DNA of 35,564 bases from Mixta theicola (GTDB lineage: Bacteria > Pseudomonadota > Gammaproteobacteria > Enterobacterales > Enterobacteriaceae), in the NCBI RefSeq assembly GCF_002895925.1, contig NZ_NWUO01000022.1:1-35564 (forward strand), in the 5' to 3' direction. The position numbers and the translations under genes are program-made. Below, piece by piece: positions 7,990-16,188 of the stretch. The notes under the pieces were generated by a model. The model did not search any database. It saw nothing but the letters and a program-made list of their open reading frames with translations, and was not told the DNA's origin. The number at the start of each line of letters is the position of its first letter. The stretch's first letter is position 1.

Positions 7990-9859
7990 ATTAATGCCCT
8001 TTTGCCCATGCGCGGCGGCCAGTAACCGACCTCGCCGCGCTGCTGGCTGACTAAGGTCATCTCGGTAAAACTGTTACTGGCGACCAGCCGCGAAAAAAGG
8101 CGCTCCAGCACGCTGCCGAACAGCCACGGGCTGCTGCCGGAAAACGCCTGCTCATCAACCGTCAGTTCAATGCCGATGCCGCGCGCAAAAACAATCGGCC
8201 CCGGCTCCGGCACCCGACGATGCACCGGCCGCAGCTGACAATGGCGAATGCCTTCGATCTGGCGCGCGACGGGCGCTTCCGCCAGATTGGCATACAGAGC
8301 CAGCATCTGGCGCAGCGCGGCGGCCCCTTCGCCGTCATCGCTGTCCATCAGGCTGAGATAGTTCATCTGCAAATGGCTGATTAAGCGCCAGGCCGCCAGC
8401 CCTTCCGCCAGCGGCTCTCGCGGCGGCGTCGGCCCTTTACGCATGGTTAACCCGGCGGCAGGCACTGAATCAGGCAGCTTAAAGCCCTGCTGATCCTGTT
8501 GCAGCAGCATCAGCGGCAAATCACGGCTGGTACACAGCACCTCGGCGGCGATGTAACGCAGATTGTCGCGCCAGGGAGCGTGCTGCTCATCCACCAGCGA
8601 CAGGAATACCTCTGAGCCAACATAGCCGGTACGCGCGCCGTAGCGCTGCGCATGCTCCGACAACGTGCGCTGTTCGCGCCGCAGTGAAAAATAGGCGCCG
8701 TAGTTGCCGCTGTCGTGACTGTAGGTGCTCCAGAAAGGCCGAAAAATTTGCTCTTCACGCTGGCCTTCCAGCGTGCCGTACAGTTTTCGCACCGAGTAGA
8801 CTTCATAATCCAGCGGACGAATATTATCGACCACCAGGTGATATTCATGGCGGCTTTCGCTGAGCTGCTGCCGCTCGGCCACGCGCGGGAACAGGTTGAT
8901 AACCGGCGTGCAGTGCAGCGCCAGATGGCTGCTGTCCACCACGCGCTCCAGCGCGGCGTCCGCTTTATCCAGCAGCAGCACAATATCAAATTCGCGCTCG
9001 CCGTTAGCCTGCGCCAGCAGCGGGCGTAGCTGGCTGATGCTGATAAACTGGAAGCGCGCCGGGAAGGCAAAATATTCCTGCAACAGGCGGTAGCCGTCAA
9101 AATTGCGCAGGTCATCCGGCAGCAGCGCCTGATCCGGCGCGAAGCCCTGCTGGGTTAAGGCATCATCGCTTAATACATGACGACGTGGCGCTTTGCCTGC
9201 GGTCTGGCAGAAAATGCTGACCGTATGCTGCATCAGCAGCTCCAGCAGCTTTAACGCCTCAATATCAGGACCGCTGAGAAAAAAGTCCAGCCGATCGAAA
9301 TCCATATGATCGAGCGTGGTGGTGCTTTCACAGCTCAGGCGAATACGCAGCGCGCTGACCGCTCCGCGCTGGCCCAGCCCCATTTGGCCCAGCGGAATAT
9401 CCGCCGGCACGCCGCCCAGCTCCACCTGCTTAATATTCAGCGGCAGCAGCGTAACGTCATGCGCCGTGGCGTAGCTACAGATAACGCCGTTTTTCTTCAG
9501 CAGCTGGCTGTCCATCATGGTGCCGCGCGCACCAGAAACCCGCGATTAATATCGCCCTTTTTGCTGTCAGGATGCAGCTCGGCAATCGCCATCGACGGCG
9601 TGGGCGCCAGATAACCCGGCGCAATCATTTCCAGTAAACGCTGCGAAAAGCGCGGAAACTCCGCATCCATTTTTAGCTGAACGCGCGAGGTCAGAAAGGC
9701 GAAGCCTTCCATCATGCGCTCAACGTAAGGATCGGCGACGTCGATGCCGCTCATGCCCAGACGCCTGGCCACTTTCGGATAGCGCTCCGCAAACTCCGCG
9801 CCCATTTCACGCAGGTACGCCAGCTCACGGTTGTAATATTCGAGCAGTTTACTGTCCAT
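7986..9859 (-). pseudogene. tssF: T6SS baseplate protein TssF, split by a one-base frameshift
   Basis: Two reading frames together make one TssF of about 624 residues, the usual length. The first (9859-9515, 114 aa) opens with MDSKLLEYYNRELAYLREMG and contains DPYVERMMEGFAFLTSRVQLK, then ends RGFLVRAAP. The second (9518-7986, 510 aa) opens MMDSQLLKKNGV and carries the rest. TssF proteins normally read through a VPRGT-type motif here. Inserting one C after GTGC at about 9530-9524 restores V-P-R-G-T and joins the frames. The stop of the first frame overlaps the ATG of the second, so reinitiation could yield a two-piece protein. tssE lies 2 bp upstream and tssG overlaps downstream. This may be a real mutation or a base-calling error; TssF is essential in known systems. 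Confidence 0.88.
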
Positions 9860-9861
9860 GC

Positions 9862-10431
9862 TTAACCTACATCTTTTAGCTCAAAATAGCCGTTTTCCAG
9901 ATCCACGTCGGTGCGGAACAGAAACTCCAGCGGATAAGGCACGCACCACAGGCGTCCTTTGATTTCAATCGACAGCACGTTATGCAAGTTGAGCGAGTGG
10001 GTATCGGAGATACAGCGCACCTGCAGGCCCTGCGGCAAAATACGCGGCTCAAAGTTAATAATCGCTTCGGTCAGCTTGCGCTGAATATCGTGCCATTCAA
10101 TATCAGACATACGCTGTCCGGCCAGCGGCGCGACGCCAAAATTCAGCACCGAACGGCGAACCTGACTACAGGAGGTCAGGTCATGCTGGGCTTCGTTATT
10201 AATGGTGTTAAACAGCCACTGCAGATCGCGCAGCACGTGCCGCCTTAACGTACTGTGTGAGATAAGCCGCTGGTTAGCTGTCTCGCGGCTTTTGCCCGGC
10301 TCATCGTCCATCAGGCGATCCAGCAGCGAAGGCTGGAGCTTATCGCGCGCGTTCAGGGTCGATTGATCTTTACGGAAGCGATAGCCGCTGTGCAGCAACT
10401 CAGCGCCGTCGGCGGAGCGCGAGTTACTCAT
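9862..10431 (-). CDS. tssE: T6SS baseplate protein TssE (gp25-like)
   Basis: From the ATG at 10431 the product has 189 residues. The core shows the GPW/gp25 fold pattern: SLLDRLMDDEP, LRRHVLRDLQWLFNT, VRRSVLNFGVAPLAG, then IINFEPRILP. TssE joins the sheath to the baseplate, like phage T4 gp25. A TTG six codons earlier would extend it, but the ATG, which overlaps the end of tagJ by eight bases, fits the family better. The Shine-Dalgarno sequence is weak, so coupling to tagJ translation is likely. The stop lies 2 bp before the tssF start. Length is within the family range. Confidence 0.92.
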   Translation of the reverse strand: MSNSRSADGAELLHSGYRFRKDQSTLNARDKLQPSLLDRLMDDEPGKSRETANQRLISHSTLRRHVLRDLQWLFNTINNEAQHDLTSCSQVRRSVLNFGVAPLAGQRMSDIEWHDIQRKLTEAIINFEPRILPQGLQVRCISDTHSLNLHNVLSIEIKGRLWCVPYPLEFLFRTDVDLENGYFELKDVG

Positions 10432-11254
10432 CGGCCAGATCGCTGGCAACGAAGGTCAGCGTCTCCAGGCTCAGCAGAGAAAACTCTGCGCTATCGTTTA
10501 GCCAGACTTTCTGGCCCTGGCCGATATAATGCTGCTGCGCCTCATCCAGCGGCTGCCATTCGGTCAGGCGCGCCAGCCGCAGTTCATCCTGCGCCTGCGC
10601 TGCGAAGGGATAACGAACCGGCACCTGACACACCTGCTCAGAGCCATCCACCAGCCGCACCAGCGTATGTCGCCAAACCAGATCCGTGACGCTGACGGGT
10701 GCCTGAAAGCGCATCTCAGCAATGGCGCTAAACGGCACCCAAAAATAGTTGCCGTTAACCAGCAGCTCACACACCGGGCCAAGACGGCCATCACCATCGA
10801 TCAGCCAGGCGAAAGGCTGCGCCTGCTCGCTTCCCTGCAGCAGCACGCTGCCGGGATTAAGCGCGGCGGCTTCAAGCGCGGCGCTACGCAAATCATCCGC
10901 CCGCGCCCGCTCGCCCTGAATATCCGCTTGTAACGCGGCGAACAGCTGCCCGGCCCAGCGCCAGGCTTCGCCCGGCAGGCGCGGTTTATCCTGGCCGGCA
11001 AATACTGCCGCCCGCTGCAGTTCTCCCCGACTCGCCTGTTCCAGCAGCGTGACGGTCGGCTGCGCCTGTGGTTTTAGCGCCGCCCAGGATTTCAGCTGGG
11101 TTTGCGCCCGCGTCCAGTTACCCGCCAGGCAAAGCAGCTGGACAAAAGCAGCGCGCAGATCGGCATTAGCCGGGGCCGCTTTGATTTGCGCTTCAACGCG
11201 CGCCAGAGCATCATCCAGCGATCCGCCCGCCAGCAGTTGTTGTAAAGAGTGCAT
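10424..11254 (-). CDS. tagJ: T6SS accessory protein TagJ (ImpE family)
   Basis: The 276-residue product starts with TPR-like helices (LAGGSLDDALARVEAQIKA, LRAAFVQLLCLAGNWTRA) and ends with a beta-rich part containing RLGPVCELLVNGNYFWVPF and TEWQPLDEAQ. This is the ImpE/SciE/TagJ family, which in some T6SS binds the sheath protein TssB and helps ClpV-driven recycling. It is cytoplasmic, with no signal peptide. The gene overlaps tssE by eight bases and follows the secreted-protein gene by 19 bp, so it is part of the baseplate operon. The family call is firm; its exact role in this class of T6SS is less so. Confidence 0.88.
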   Translation of the reverse strand: MHSLQQLLAGGSLDDALARVEAQIKAAPANADLRAAFVQLLCLAGNWTRAQTQLKSWAALKPQAQPTVTLLEQASRGELQRAAVFAGQDKPRLPGEAWRWAGQLFAALQADIQGERARADDLRSAALEAAALNPGSVLLQGSEQAQPFAWLIDGDGRLGPVCELLVNGNYFWVPFSAIAEMRFQAPVSVTDLVWRHTLVRLVDGSEQVCQVPVRYPFAAQAQDELRLARLTEWQPLDEAQQHYIGQGQKVWLNDSAEFSLLSLETLTFVASDLADE

Positions 11255-11273
11255 AGCGCTTCCTTTTTGCGAG

Positions 11274-12227
11274 TTATTTAATGGCGCGCCAGGCGCCTGC
11301 CGCCGGATCTTTCAGCTGCGGATACAGCTCTGCCACCAGCAAGATCGTTAACGGCGCATCGCTGAGATAAGGCGCCCACACTTTATCTACCTCGCTCAGC
11401 CGCGCCTTTAACGCGCCTTCGTCACTGGCCTCCGCCTGGCTCATCTGTACCGCCACGGTGCCGGTCGCCTGCCAGCCGTTAAGATCGTTTGACCAGGGCA
11501 AAATTAGCCAGCTCTGCGGTGAGCGCTCGTCAGCCAGCACCATGCGCTCGTTATTGACGGTGGTCATTTGCAGGCCGCGCTTGTCGCTTTTTGCTGCCAG
11601 ACCAATAATCGGGAAGCCCTGCAGAAAGGTGACGGCAATATTTTTCGCGGCGTCATGATCCACGCGCGTTATTTGCGCCTGCCCGTTCAGCCAGCCATCT
11701 TCAGCACATTTCACGCCTTGTTTCGCCGGGACAAACAGCGCGCCGGTGCGATTGTCATCGTTCCACCAGGTACGGAAATGACAGCCGTCAAGCAGACTGA
11801 ACTGCAGCCACGGCGTGGTATCCGCCGGAGGAGAAAGATCTTCCAGGCTTATTGCCGTCGCCGCAGTCGGCTCCGGCGGCGTTACGTTAACCTGCCAGTC
11901 GTTGGCCTTTTCCGCGCCGCCTTTTGCCAGCGCTTTTCCGTTTGCATCTTCCATCTGCCAGCTGAGCGTTGTCAGCTTGCCGCACTGGCTTTGCATTAGC
12001 GCGCCAACCTGCGGCAGAAATTCTTCCAGCACCGCCGGCGTTTTATCGCCTTTCGCGACGATACGCAGCGGCAGCTGGCGCGCGCACCAGTCGGCGGCAT
12101 TCTGGCTTTTAACGTTATCGATCCACACGTCCAGTTTTTTGGATCGCGAAGAAACAATATTGTAATTTTCCGCCCAGGCGCTGGAGGCCATCAGCAGCGT
12201 TAACGCGCCGGTTAACCAGTATTTCAT
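11274..12227 (-). CDS. Secreted T6SS-locus protein of unknown function
   Basis: The 317-residue product has a clear Sec signal peptide (MKYWLTGALTLLMASSAWA, cleavage expected before ENYN) and no lipobox, so it should be periplasmic. The mature chain carries four well-spaced cysteines (DWCARQL, SQCGKL, DGCHFRT, VKCAEDG) that could form two disulfides. It shows two possible halves, one before and one after a Pro/Thr-rich linker at about 140-155. I do not recognise a family with confidence; VasI/TagO-like T6SS accessory proteins are a possibility by position only. It lies between pppA and tagJ with gaps of about 20 bp, so it is co-transcribed with regulatory and baseplate genes. Confidence 0.75.
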   Translation of the reverse strand: MKYWLTGALTLLMASSAWAENYNIVSSRSKKLDVWIDNVKSQNAADWCARQLPLRIVAKGDKTPAVLEEFLPQVGALMQSQCGKLTTLSWQMEDANGKALAKGGAEKANDWQVNVTPPEPTAATAISLEDLSPPADTTPWLQFSLLDGCHFRTWWNDDNRTGALFVPAKQGVKCAEDGWLNGQAQITRVDHDAAKNIAVTFLQGFPIIGLAAKSDKRGLQMTTVNNERMVLADERSPQSWLILPWSNDLNGWQATGTVAVQMSQAEASDEGALKARLSEVDKVWAPYLSDAPLTILLVAELYPQLKDPAAGAWRAIK

Positions 12228-12247
12228 AACGTTCCCTTGAGAATTAT

Positions 12248-13045
12248 TTAATCGCGCAGCGGAATGAACTGCGCCGCTTCCGAGAGAGAATGCAGCAGCG
12301 TAGTATCCTGCGGCGAACCGACCCAGACCGCCATAGCGCTGTAGTTATCCTGTTCGGTGTCCGACTGTTCTTCGCTGTTTTTCAGCGCCTGGTGCATCAG
12401 CGTCAGCCACTCTTCCGGCGTGTTGACCATATGCAACGCCTGCTGCATCTGCTGCTGCGAAACGCCGTGCCAGAAACCATCGGTGCACAGCAGAAACGCA
12501 TCGCCATCTTCAATCGGCACTACGTCGCTGTAGCTGGCATCGCGCCCCTCATCATCCATTCCCAGCGCAAAATAGAGCAGGTTGCTGTTGATGCCTTCCG
12601 TCTGGTGACCGGCATCTTTCATCTGCTGGATCAGGCTGTGATCGGTGGTAACCTGGTACAGATAGCCGCGCCGGAACAGATAAAGGCGGCTGTCGCCCGC
12701 GTGCGCCCAATAGGCCAGCTGATAATCACGATCGATAAACAAACTGACCAGCGTAGTGCCCATTCGGCTGTAGTCGCGCTCGCTTTTTTGCTGCTGGCGG
12801 ATCGCCCGGTTAGCATTATTGACGTACTGGCGAATTTGCTGCGCATCCAGATGCGCAGCGCCGTCGAACTGGTCAATAATGGTGTTGCGCGCCAGTCTGG
12901 CGGCCAGATCGCCGCCGGGAAATCCCGCGACGCCGTCACAAACTACAAAGCAGGCGGAGCGCGTTCCTACGATGTCGCCCGTCTGATCCTGATTGCTCTC
13001 GCGGGCGCCCTGATTCGACATTGAGGCAATGGTGATATTCATCAT
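12248..13045 (-). CDS. pppA: PP2C-type phosphatase PppA of the T6SS
   Basis: The 265-residue product has all PP2C metal-site motifs: ESNQDQTGD near the N-terminus, VVCDGVAGFPGGDLAA, AHAGDSRLYLFR, LLCTDGFW and EQDNYSAMAV. It should be an active Mn/Mg-dependent Ser/Thr phosphatase. In the known threonine-phosphorylation pathway, PppA removes phosphate from the FHA protein and resets the machine, opposing PpkA. The ATG overlaps the tagH stop by four bases (ATGA), which couples the phosphatase to its likely substrate or scaffold. A second ATG three bases on is an equal candidate. Length is typical. Confidence 0.92.
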   Translation of the reverse strand: MMNITIASMSNQGARESNQDQTGDIVGTRSACFVVCDGVAGFPGGDLAARLARNTIIDQFDGAAHLDAQQIRQYVNNANRAIRQQQKSERDYSRMGTTLVSLFIDRDYQLAYWAHAGDSRLYLFRRGYLYQVTTDHSLIQQMKDAGHQTEGINSNLLYFALGMDDEGRDASYSDVVPIEDGDAFLLCTDGFWHGVSQQQMQQALHMVNTPEEWLTLMHQALKNSEEQSDTEQDNYSAMAVWVGSPQDTTLLHSLSEAAQFIPLRD

Positions 13046-15021
13046 TCGTCCGAGGCGGTTTGTGAGTCTTTATACTGGTTAACTTCCATATCGTAAGCGT
13101 GCAGGAAGGCTTCGCCGAACAGCGTATGGAAGTCGTCTTCAATTTCACCGGCCGTTTCGTTATAGCGACGGTTAAAGTGCTCCCATAGCGCCGCCTTACG
13201 GCTGCCGGGCAGCGAAAGCCGTGAGGTTACGCCTTCCTGACGCGCTTCTTCCTCCAGCTGCTGCGGATTAAAGGATTGCAGCATCGCAGCGATAATCGCG
13301 CGAATACCGGCAATCATCCCCAGCTGATGCGCCTGCAAATCGACCAGCGCATCGCGCACCGCCTGTTTCGGCGGCATAAAGCCCGGCATGCGGCTGCCGA
13401 ACATCTGCATCAGCACGGTTTTACCGGATGGCAACAGCTTGAACGGGTTATTGGCATCATCCAGGATGACGGTCATATCCGCTTTTACGCCGCGCTTCAG
13501 AATGGAACGCGACGACAGCAGCGCAACCGTTCCCTGCGAGAACATGCCAAGCATTTGTCCCAGCTGCTGCATATTTTCCCGATCGAAATGCGGCGTTGGC
13601 TGCATATCATTCAGTCCCATGCCGTCCAGCAGCGCCTGCAGCAGCTCGCCCTGCAGCGTTTCCCCGCCGGAGGAGAGGTTATACGGCTGGCTGCTGGTGG
13701 AGGCGACCGGATCGATACGTAAACGCCCTTTCGGCGGCGGCGTTACGTTGCGCTGCACCGCCTGCGGCGTCGGCAGCGTAATCCCGCCGTAGTCAGGCGT
13801 TTCCGGCTGGCGCGGCGGCTGATTAAATAGCGGCGAGGACTCAATGCTGTTCGGCTTATCGGCAGGCAGATCGGCAAACAACGGCGAGGCGCTGAGAGCA
13901 TTATCGTCGGCTTTTACCGCGTCGTTAAAGTCAGCATCCTGGGTGGCGGGCGGCTCATCGGCAAGCAGCGGCGAGGCGCTGAATGTATCCTCCACAGGCT
14001 TTGCGCCAGAGTTAAGATCGGCAGCCTGCGGCAGCTCGTCGGCAAACAGCGGTGAGCGCGCAATATCGTCGTCGCTGCCGAACAGTTCCTGTTTGCCGGT
14101 TTCTGCCGGATGCGCCACAGCCTGCGCGGGCACGGCCTGCTGCGCGCTGGATGCTTCATCATCCGGATGCGCCAGCGGCACCGCGCTTCCCATCATCAGG
14201 CCGAGCGGATCGTCGCTGTTAAGCTGCGCGGGCGTAGCATTGCCGCCGCCAAACAGCGCCAGCGGATCAAGCTCATCTTTCGCTTTCGGCTGCGCCGCCT
14301 TTCCCGCGACAGGCTGCACCAGCGTCGTCGGCGTGCTGTCATTAAAGATGCTGTTCGATTTAAACAGTTCATCCTTTTCAAACAGCGCGTCGGGCGCCTG
14401 GCTGCGGCGATCGAAGCTAAGCGGCTCGCTGGTTTTGAACTGCGCCAGCGGATCTTCCGGGTTGCGGTTTTCCGTGGTCGGCGTCGTCAGCGGATGCGCG
14501 TCGCCTGCGGGTGCCGCAGACTTCACGCGGTTAGCGGAGATGCTATCGGAAATCGAAAACTCTTTCGCCAGGCTATCCCAGATTTCACTGGGAATGGCTG
14601 CGGTGCCCTCTGCTGCTTTTGCTGGCTGGGCAGGCTGCGCTGCCGGAGCCTGCGGCGCTGGGCGGAAAGCTGGCGCGGCGGCCTGTGCGACAGGCTGCGC
14701 GGCGGCGGAGAGTTCGTTAACCAGCAGACGATACTCATCAATGCCGAGAATATCGCCATCCTGCAGCTCAACCTGGCGGCCGCGCTCCAGCGGAATATCA
14801 TTCAGCTCGACGCGCGTCACGTTGCCACGATTGGTGATCCGGCATTCGCCGTCAGCGGTAATATGCACAATCGCCTGCAGGCGGGAGATGGTGCGATCAT
14901 TATCGGGCAGCACCAGATTGTTATCGACGCCGCGGCCGATCGTGCCGCCGGGCGGTAAAAAGTCACAGCTGCTCTGCGGCGGCTGATGCCCTGGTTTATT
15001 CGTTATAATCGTAAAGCGCAT
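13042..15021 (-). CDS. tagH: FHA-domain scaffold protein TagH
   Basis: The 659-residue product has an N-terminal FHA domain (about 1-105) with GR at 29-30, ISRLQA at 45-50 and VELNDIPL at 71-78, which binds phosphothreonine. The usual SRxHA motif has Gln in place of His. A long Ala/Pro/Asp-rich, probably disordered linker (about 105-440) carries repeated SPLFAD-type and DPLxxF-type motifs. The C-terminal 200 residues (LQALLDGMGL, HFDRENMQQLGQMLGMFSQG, DDANNPFKLLPSG, LPGSRKAALWEHF) are the conserved TagH C-terminal domain. FHA proteins (Fha1 in Pseudomonas) are phosphorylated by PpkA to promote assembly. It is the first gene of the third block, with a 199-bp spacer before it. Confidence 0.93.
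   Translation of the reverse strand: MRFTIITNKPGHQPPQSSCDFLPPGGTIGRGVDNNLVLPDNDRTISRLQAIVHITADGECRITNRGNVTRVELNDIPLERGRQVELQDGDILGIDEYRLLVNELSAAAQPVAQAAAPAFRPAPQAPAAQPAQPAKAAEGTAAIPSEIWDSLAKEFSISDSISANRVKSAAPAGDAHPLTTPTTENRNPEDPLAQFKTSEPLSFDRRSQAPDALFEKDELFKSNSIFNDSTPTTLVQPVAGKAAQPKAKDELDPLALFGGGNATPAQLNSDDPLGLMMGSAVPLAHPDDEASSAQQAVPAQAVAHPAETGKQELFGSDDDIARSPLFADELPQAADLNSGAKPVEDTFSASPLLADEPPATQDADFNDAVKADDNALSASPLFADLPADKPNSIESSPLFNQPPRQPETPDYGGITLPTPQAVQRNVTPPPKGRLRIDPVASTSSQPYNLSSGGETLQGELLQALLDGMGLNDMQPTPHFDRENMQQLGQMLGMFSQGTVALLSSRSILKRGVKADMTVILDDANNPFKLLPSGKTVLMQMFGSRMPGFMPPKQAVRDALVDLQAHQLGMIAGIRAIIAAMLQSFNPQQLEEEARQEGVTSRLSLPGSRKAALWEHFNRRYNETAGEIEDDFHTLFGEAFLHAYDMEVNQYKDSQTASDE
13816..14055 (-). 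repeat. Short peptide-coding repeats in the tagH linker
   Basis: Four copies of a similar heptad lie in TagH at residues 323-329 (SPLFADE), 350-356 (SPLLADE), 379-385 (SPLFADL) and 396-402 (SPLFNQP), spaced 27, 29 and 17 residues apart. The DNA around three of them is also alike (on the plus strand a tcggcaa-cagcggygagg pattern). A second motif, D-P-L-x-x-[FM], occurs at residues 190, 252 and 271. They look like repeated docking or phosphorylation sites in a flexible linker. Confidence 0.6.
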
Positions 15022-15051
15022 AACGGTTTCCTGCGTTTGAGATATTCGGCG

Positions 15052-15092
15052 TACAAACCGCGCGGGTCTCGGTGAAACCGGCGGGGTTTGTA
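15052..15092. promoter_or_regulatory. Inverted repeat in the tagH leader
   Basis: Perfect 8-bp arms TACAAACC and GGTTTGTA are separated by 25 bp, ending 31 bp before the tagH start. A TATATA element just upstream of the repeat on the minus strand could be a -10 box, but no good -35 accompanies it. The dyad could be a regulator site or a 5' UTR hairpin. Confidence 0.35.
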
Positions 15093-15161
15093 TATAAAGA
15101 AGGAAAAGTCAGATCATTAATATGAGGTAAACGGGTAAGCCAGCTTCAGCCGGGCAACAGC

Positions 15162-15181
15162 GTTAATCGAAAATGATTAAC
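15162..15181. promoter_or_regulatory. Dyad upstream of tagH, possible operator or weak terminator
   Basis: GTTAATC and GATTAAC form a perfect 7-bp inverted repeat with a 6-bp centre, about 140 bp before tagH and 40 bp after the lipoprotein stop. An overlapping stretch at 15169-15187 matches the 19-bp Fur consensus at 13 positions by eye; Fur control of T6SS is known in some enterobacteria. No T-run follows, so it is a poor terminator. Confidence 0.3.
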
Positions 15182-15220
15182 TTCATTGCAACCAGCCACT
15201 AAAATAAGATTCATATCAAA

Positions 15221-15619
15221 CTATTTTTTCAAAAAAAGGCGTCCTTGTTCATTTTCGCCCAAGATAAAATGAGTTGAGTAACGTTCTTCCTGAGTGTCAT
15301 CATTTTTAATCTTGACCGCTACATCATATTCGCCAGGCTGCCATTTTACTTTATTCCAGAAAATACACTCCCCAGCCATTATTTCTTGTCCGCGATCAGC
15401 TTCTTCGGGTAGTGTTACTGTTTCCCATGAATCACTGTTGCGCAATGAAATGTAGGGGGCGCCGACTTTAATAATAGTGTTGAATCTATTTTTTTCAGGA
15501 ACAATAAAACATAATTTCTCTTGCTCAAGCTTTACCAACAGAGGGTGATAAAATGGTCGTTCCAGATGACAACCTGAAAGAAAGATTACGAGTCCCAGGC
15601 ACGATACTTTGATATTCAT
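15221..15619 (-). CDS. Small lipoprotein, probable T6SS immunity protein
   Basis: The 132-residue product has a lipoprotein signal with lipobox LSGC (Cys17), so it should be anchored in the periplasm. The mature part is beta-rich (KLCFIVPEKNRF, YISLRNSDSWETVTLP, WQPGEYDVAVKI). The pattern resembles small putative T6SS immunity periplasmic lipoproteins of enterobacteria (recalled, not searched). Its ATG overlaps by four bases the stop codon of the broken metallopeptidase gene upstream. This coupling is typical of effector/immunity pairs, and a periplasmic antidote fits a periplasm-acting zinc peptidase. The reading frame is intact although the partner is destroyed, so it may now be an orphan immunity gene protecting against relatives. 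Confidence 0.8.
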   Translation of the reverse strand: MNIKVSCLGLVIFLSGCHLERPFYHPLLVKLEQEKLCFIVPEKNRFNTIIKVGAPYISLRNSDSWETVTLPEEADRGQEIMAGECIFWNKVKWQPGEYDVAVKIKNDDTQEERYSTHFILGENEQGRLFLKK

Positions 15620-16011
15620 ATAAAAGCCTTTTTATCGTCAGGTTTTATTAAGAAAATTTCAAGAGCATTATTATACTTTTCTTTTATGTCTGGCCCTATA
15701 ATTCCAGTAAATGTGGATATAGCTTTAAACTCGCTTAACCCCAAGTAAACCAAACAAAAATAATCGGAAATAATCGATGCCTGCTGTTCCATATTGAAAT
15801 CGGAAAGTTTTTATCGGGTGGCAAAGAGTAATTATAAGAAGCTATCCAACTAAAAGCCCCTCGCATTCTTACATTCATACCAATTTGGTGCTGTAAGACA
15901 TGAACCATTTCATGTATGAACCAGTGTTGTATTCTGCCGGGCTCTGCTGAAAAATCGTAAGATCTCACCAGCAGTTAATCTTCTTGAATTTCCTTCTTTC
16001 ATTACTGGCAT
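15616..16011 (-). pseudogene. Broken HExxH metallopeptidase-type T6SS effector gene
   Basis: AAGGA precedes an ATG at 16011 by 7 nt. The start reads MPVMKEGNSRRLTAGEI, then the sequence jumps frame at about 15962 to SYDFSAEPGRIQHW and FIHEMVHVLQHQIGMNV, which has the zinc-binding HEMVH signature. A second lesion in a T5 tract at 15808-15812 shifts the frame after YSLPPDKN. With one base added it continues LSDFNMEQQASIISDYF and ends in KPDDKKAFI. Related small effector-like zinc peptidases in enterobacteria are, as far as I recall, about 150 residues. Here some 40 residues after the N-terminus appear to be missing. The stop overlaps the start of the lipoprotein gene downstream. The toxin is almost certainly dead; the repaired C-terminal half is well conserved, so decay is recent. 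Confidence 0.82.
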
Positions 16012-16188
16012 GTTCATTTCCTTTATGAAAGTTAAACGAGAAGAATGCCCATTCCTAATTATAGGCTGATTTTATTAGAATTGCTTTCAAAGATATTAGC
16101 ACCTTTACTTTTATATTATCCGCAGTAGCCATAAAAAAGCAGAGATAAAATTTACATCTTTTTTATTGGTGTAATAGCCTACGCCACA

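Noticed and set aside
12290-13024. Plus-strand open frame of 244 codons opposite pppA
   Set aside because: pppA carries all PP2C motifs on the other strand; this is its complement.
13844-14986. Plus-strand open frame of 380 codons opposite tagH
   Set aside because: Ser/Ala/Gly-rich translation caused by the Ala/Pro linker codons of tagH read backwards; no ribosome site or homology.
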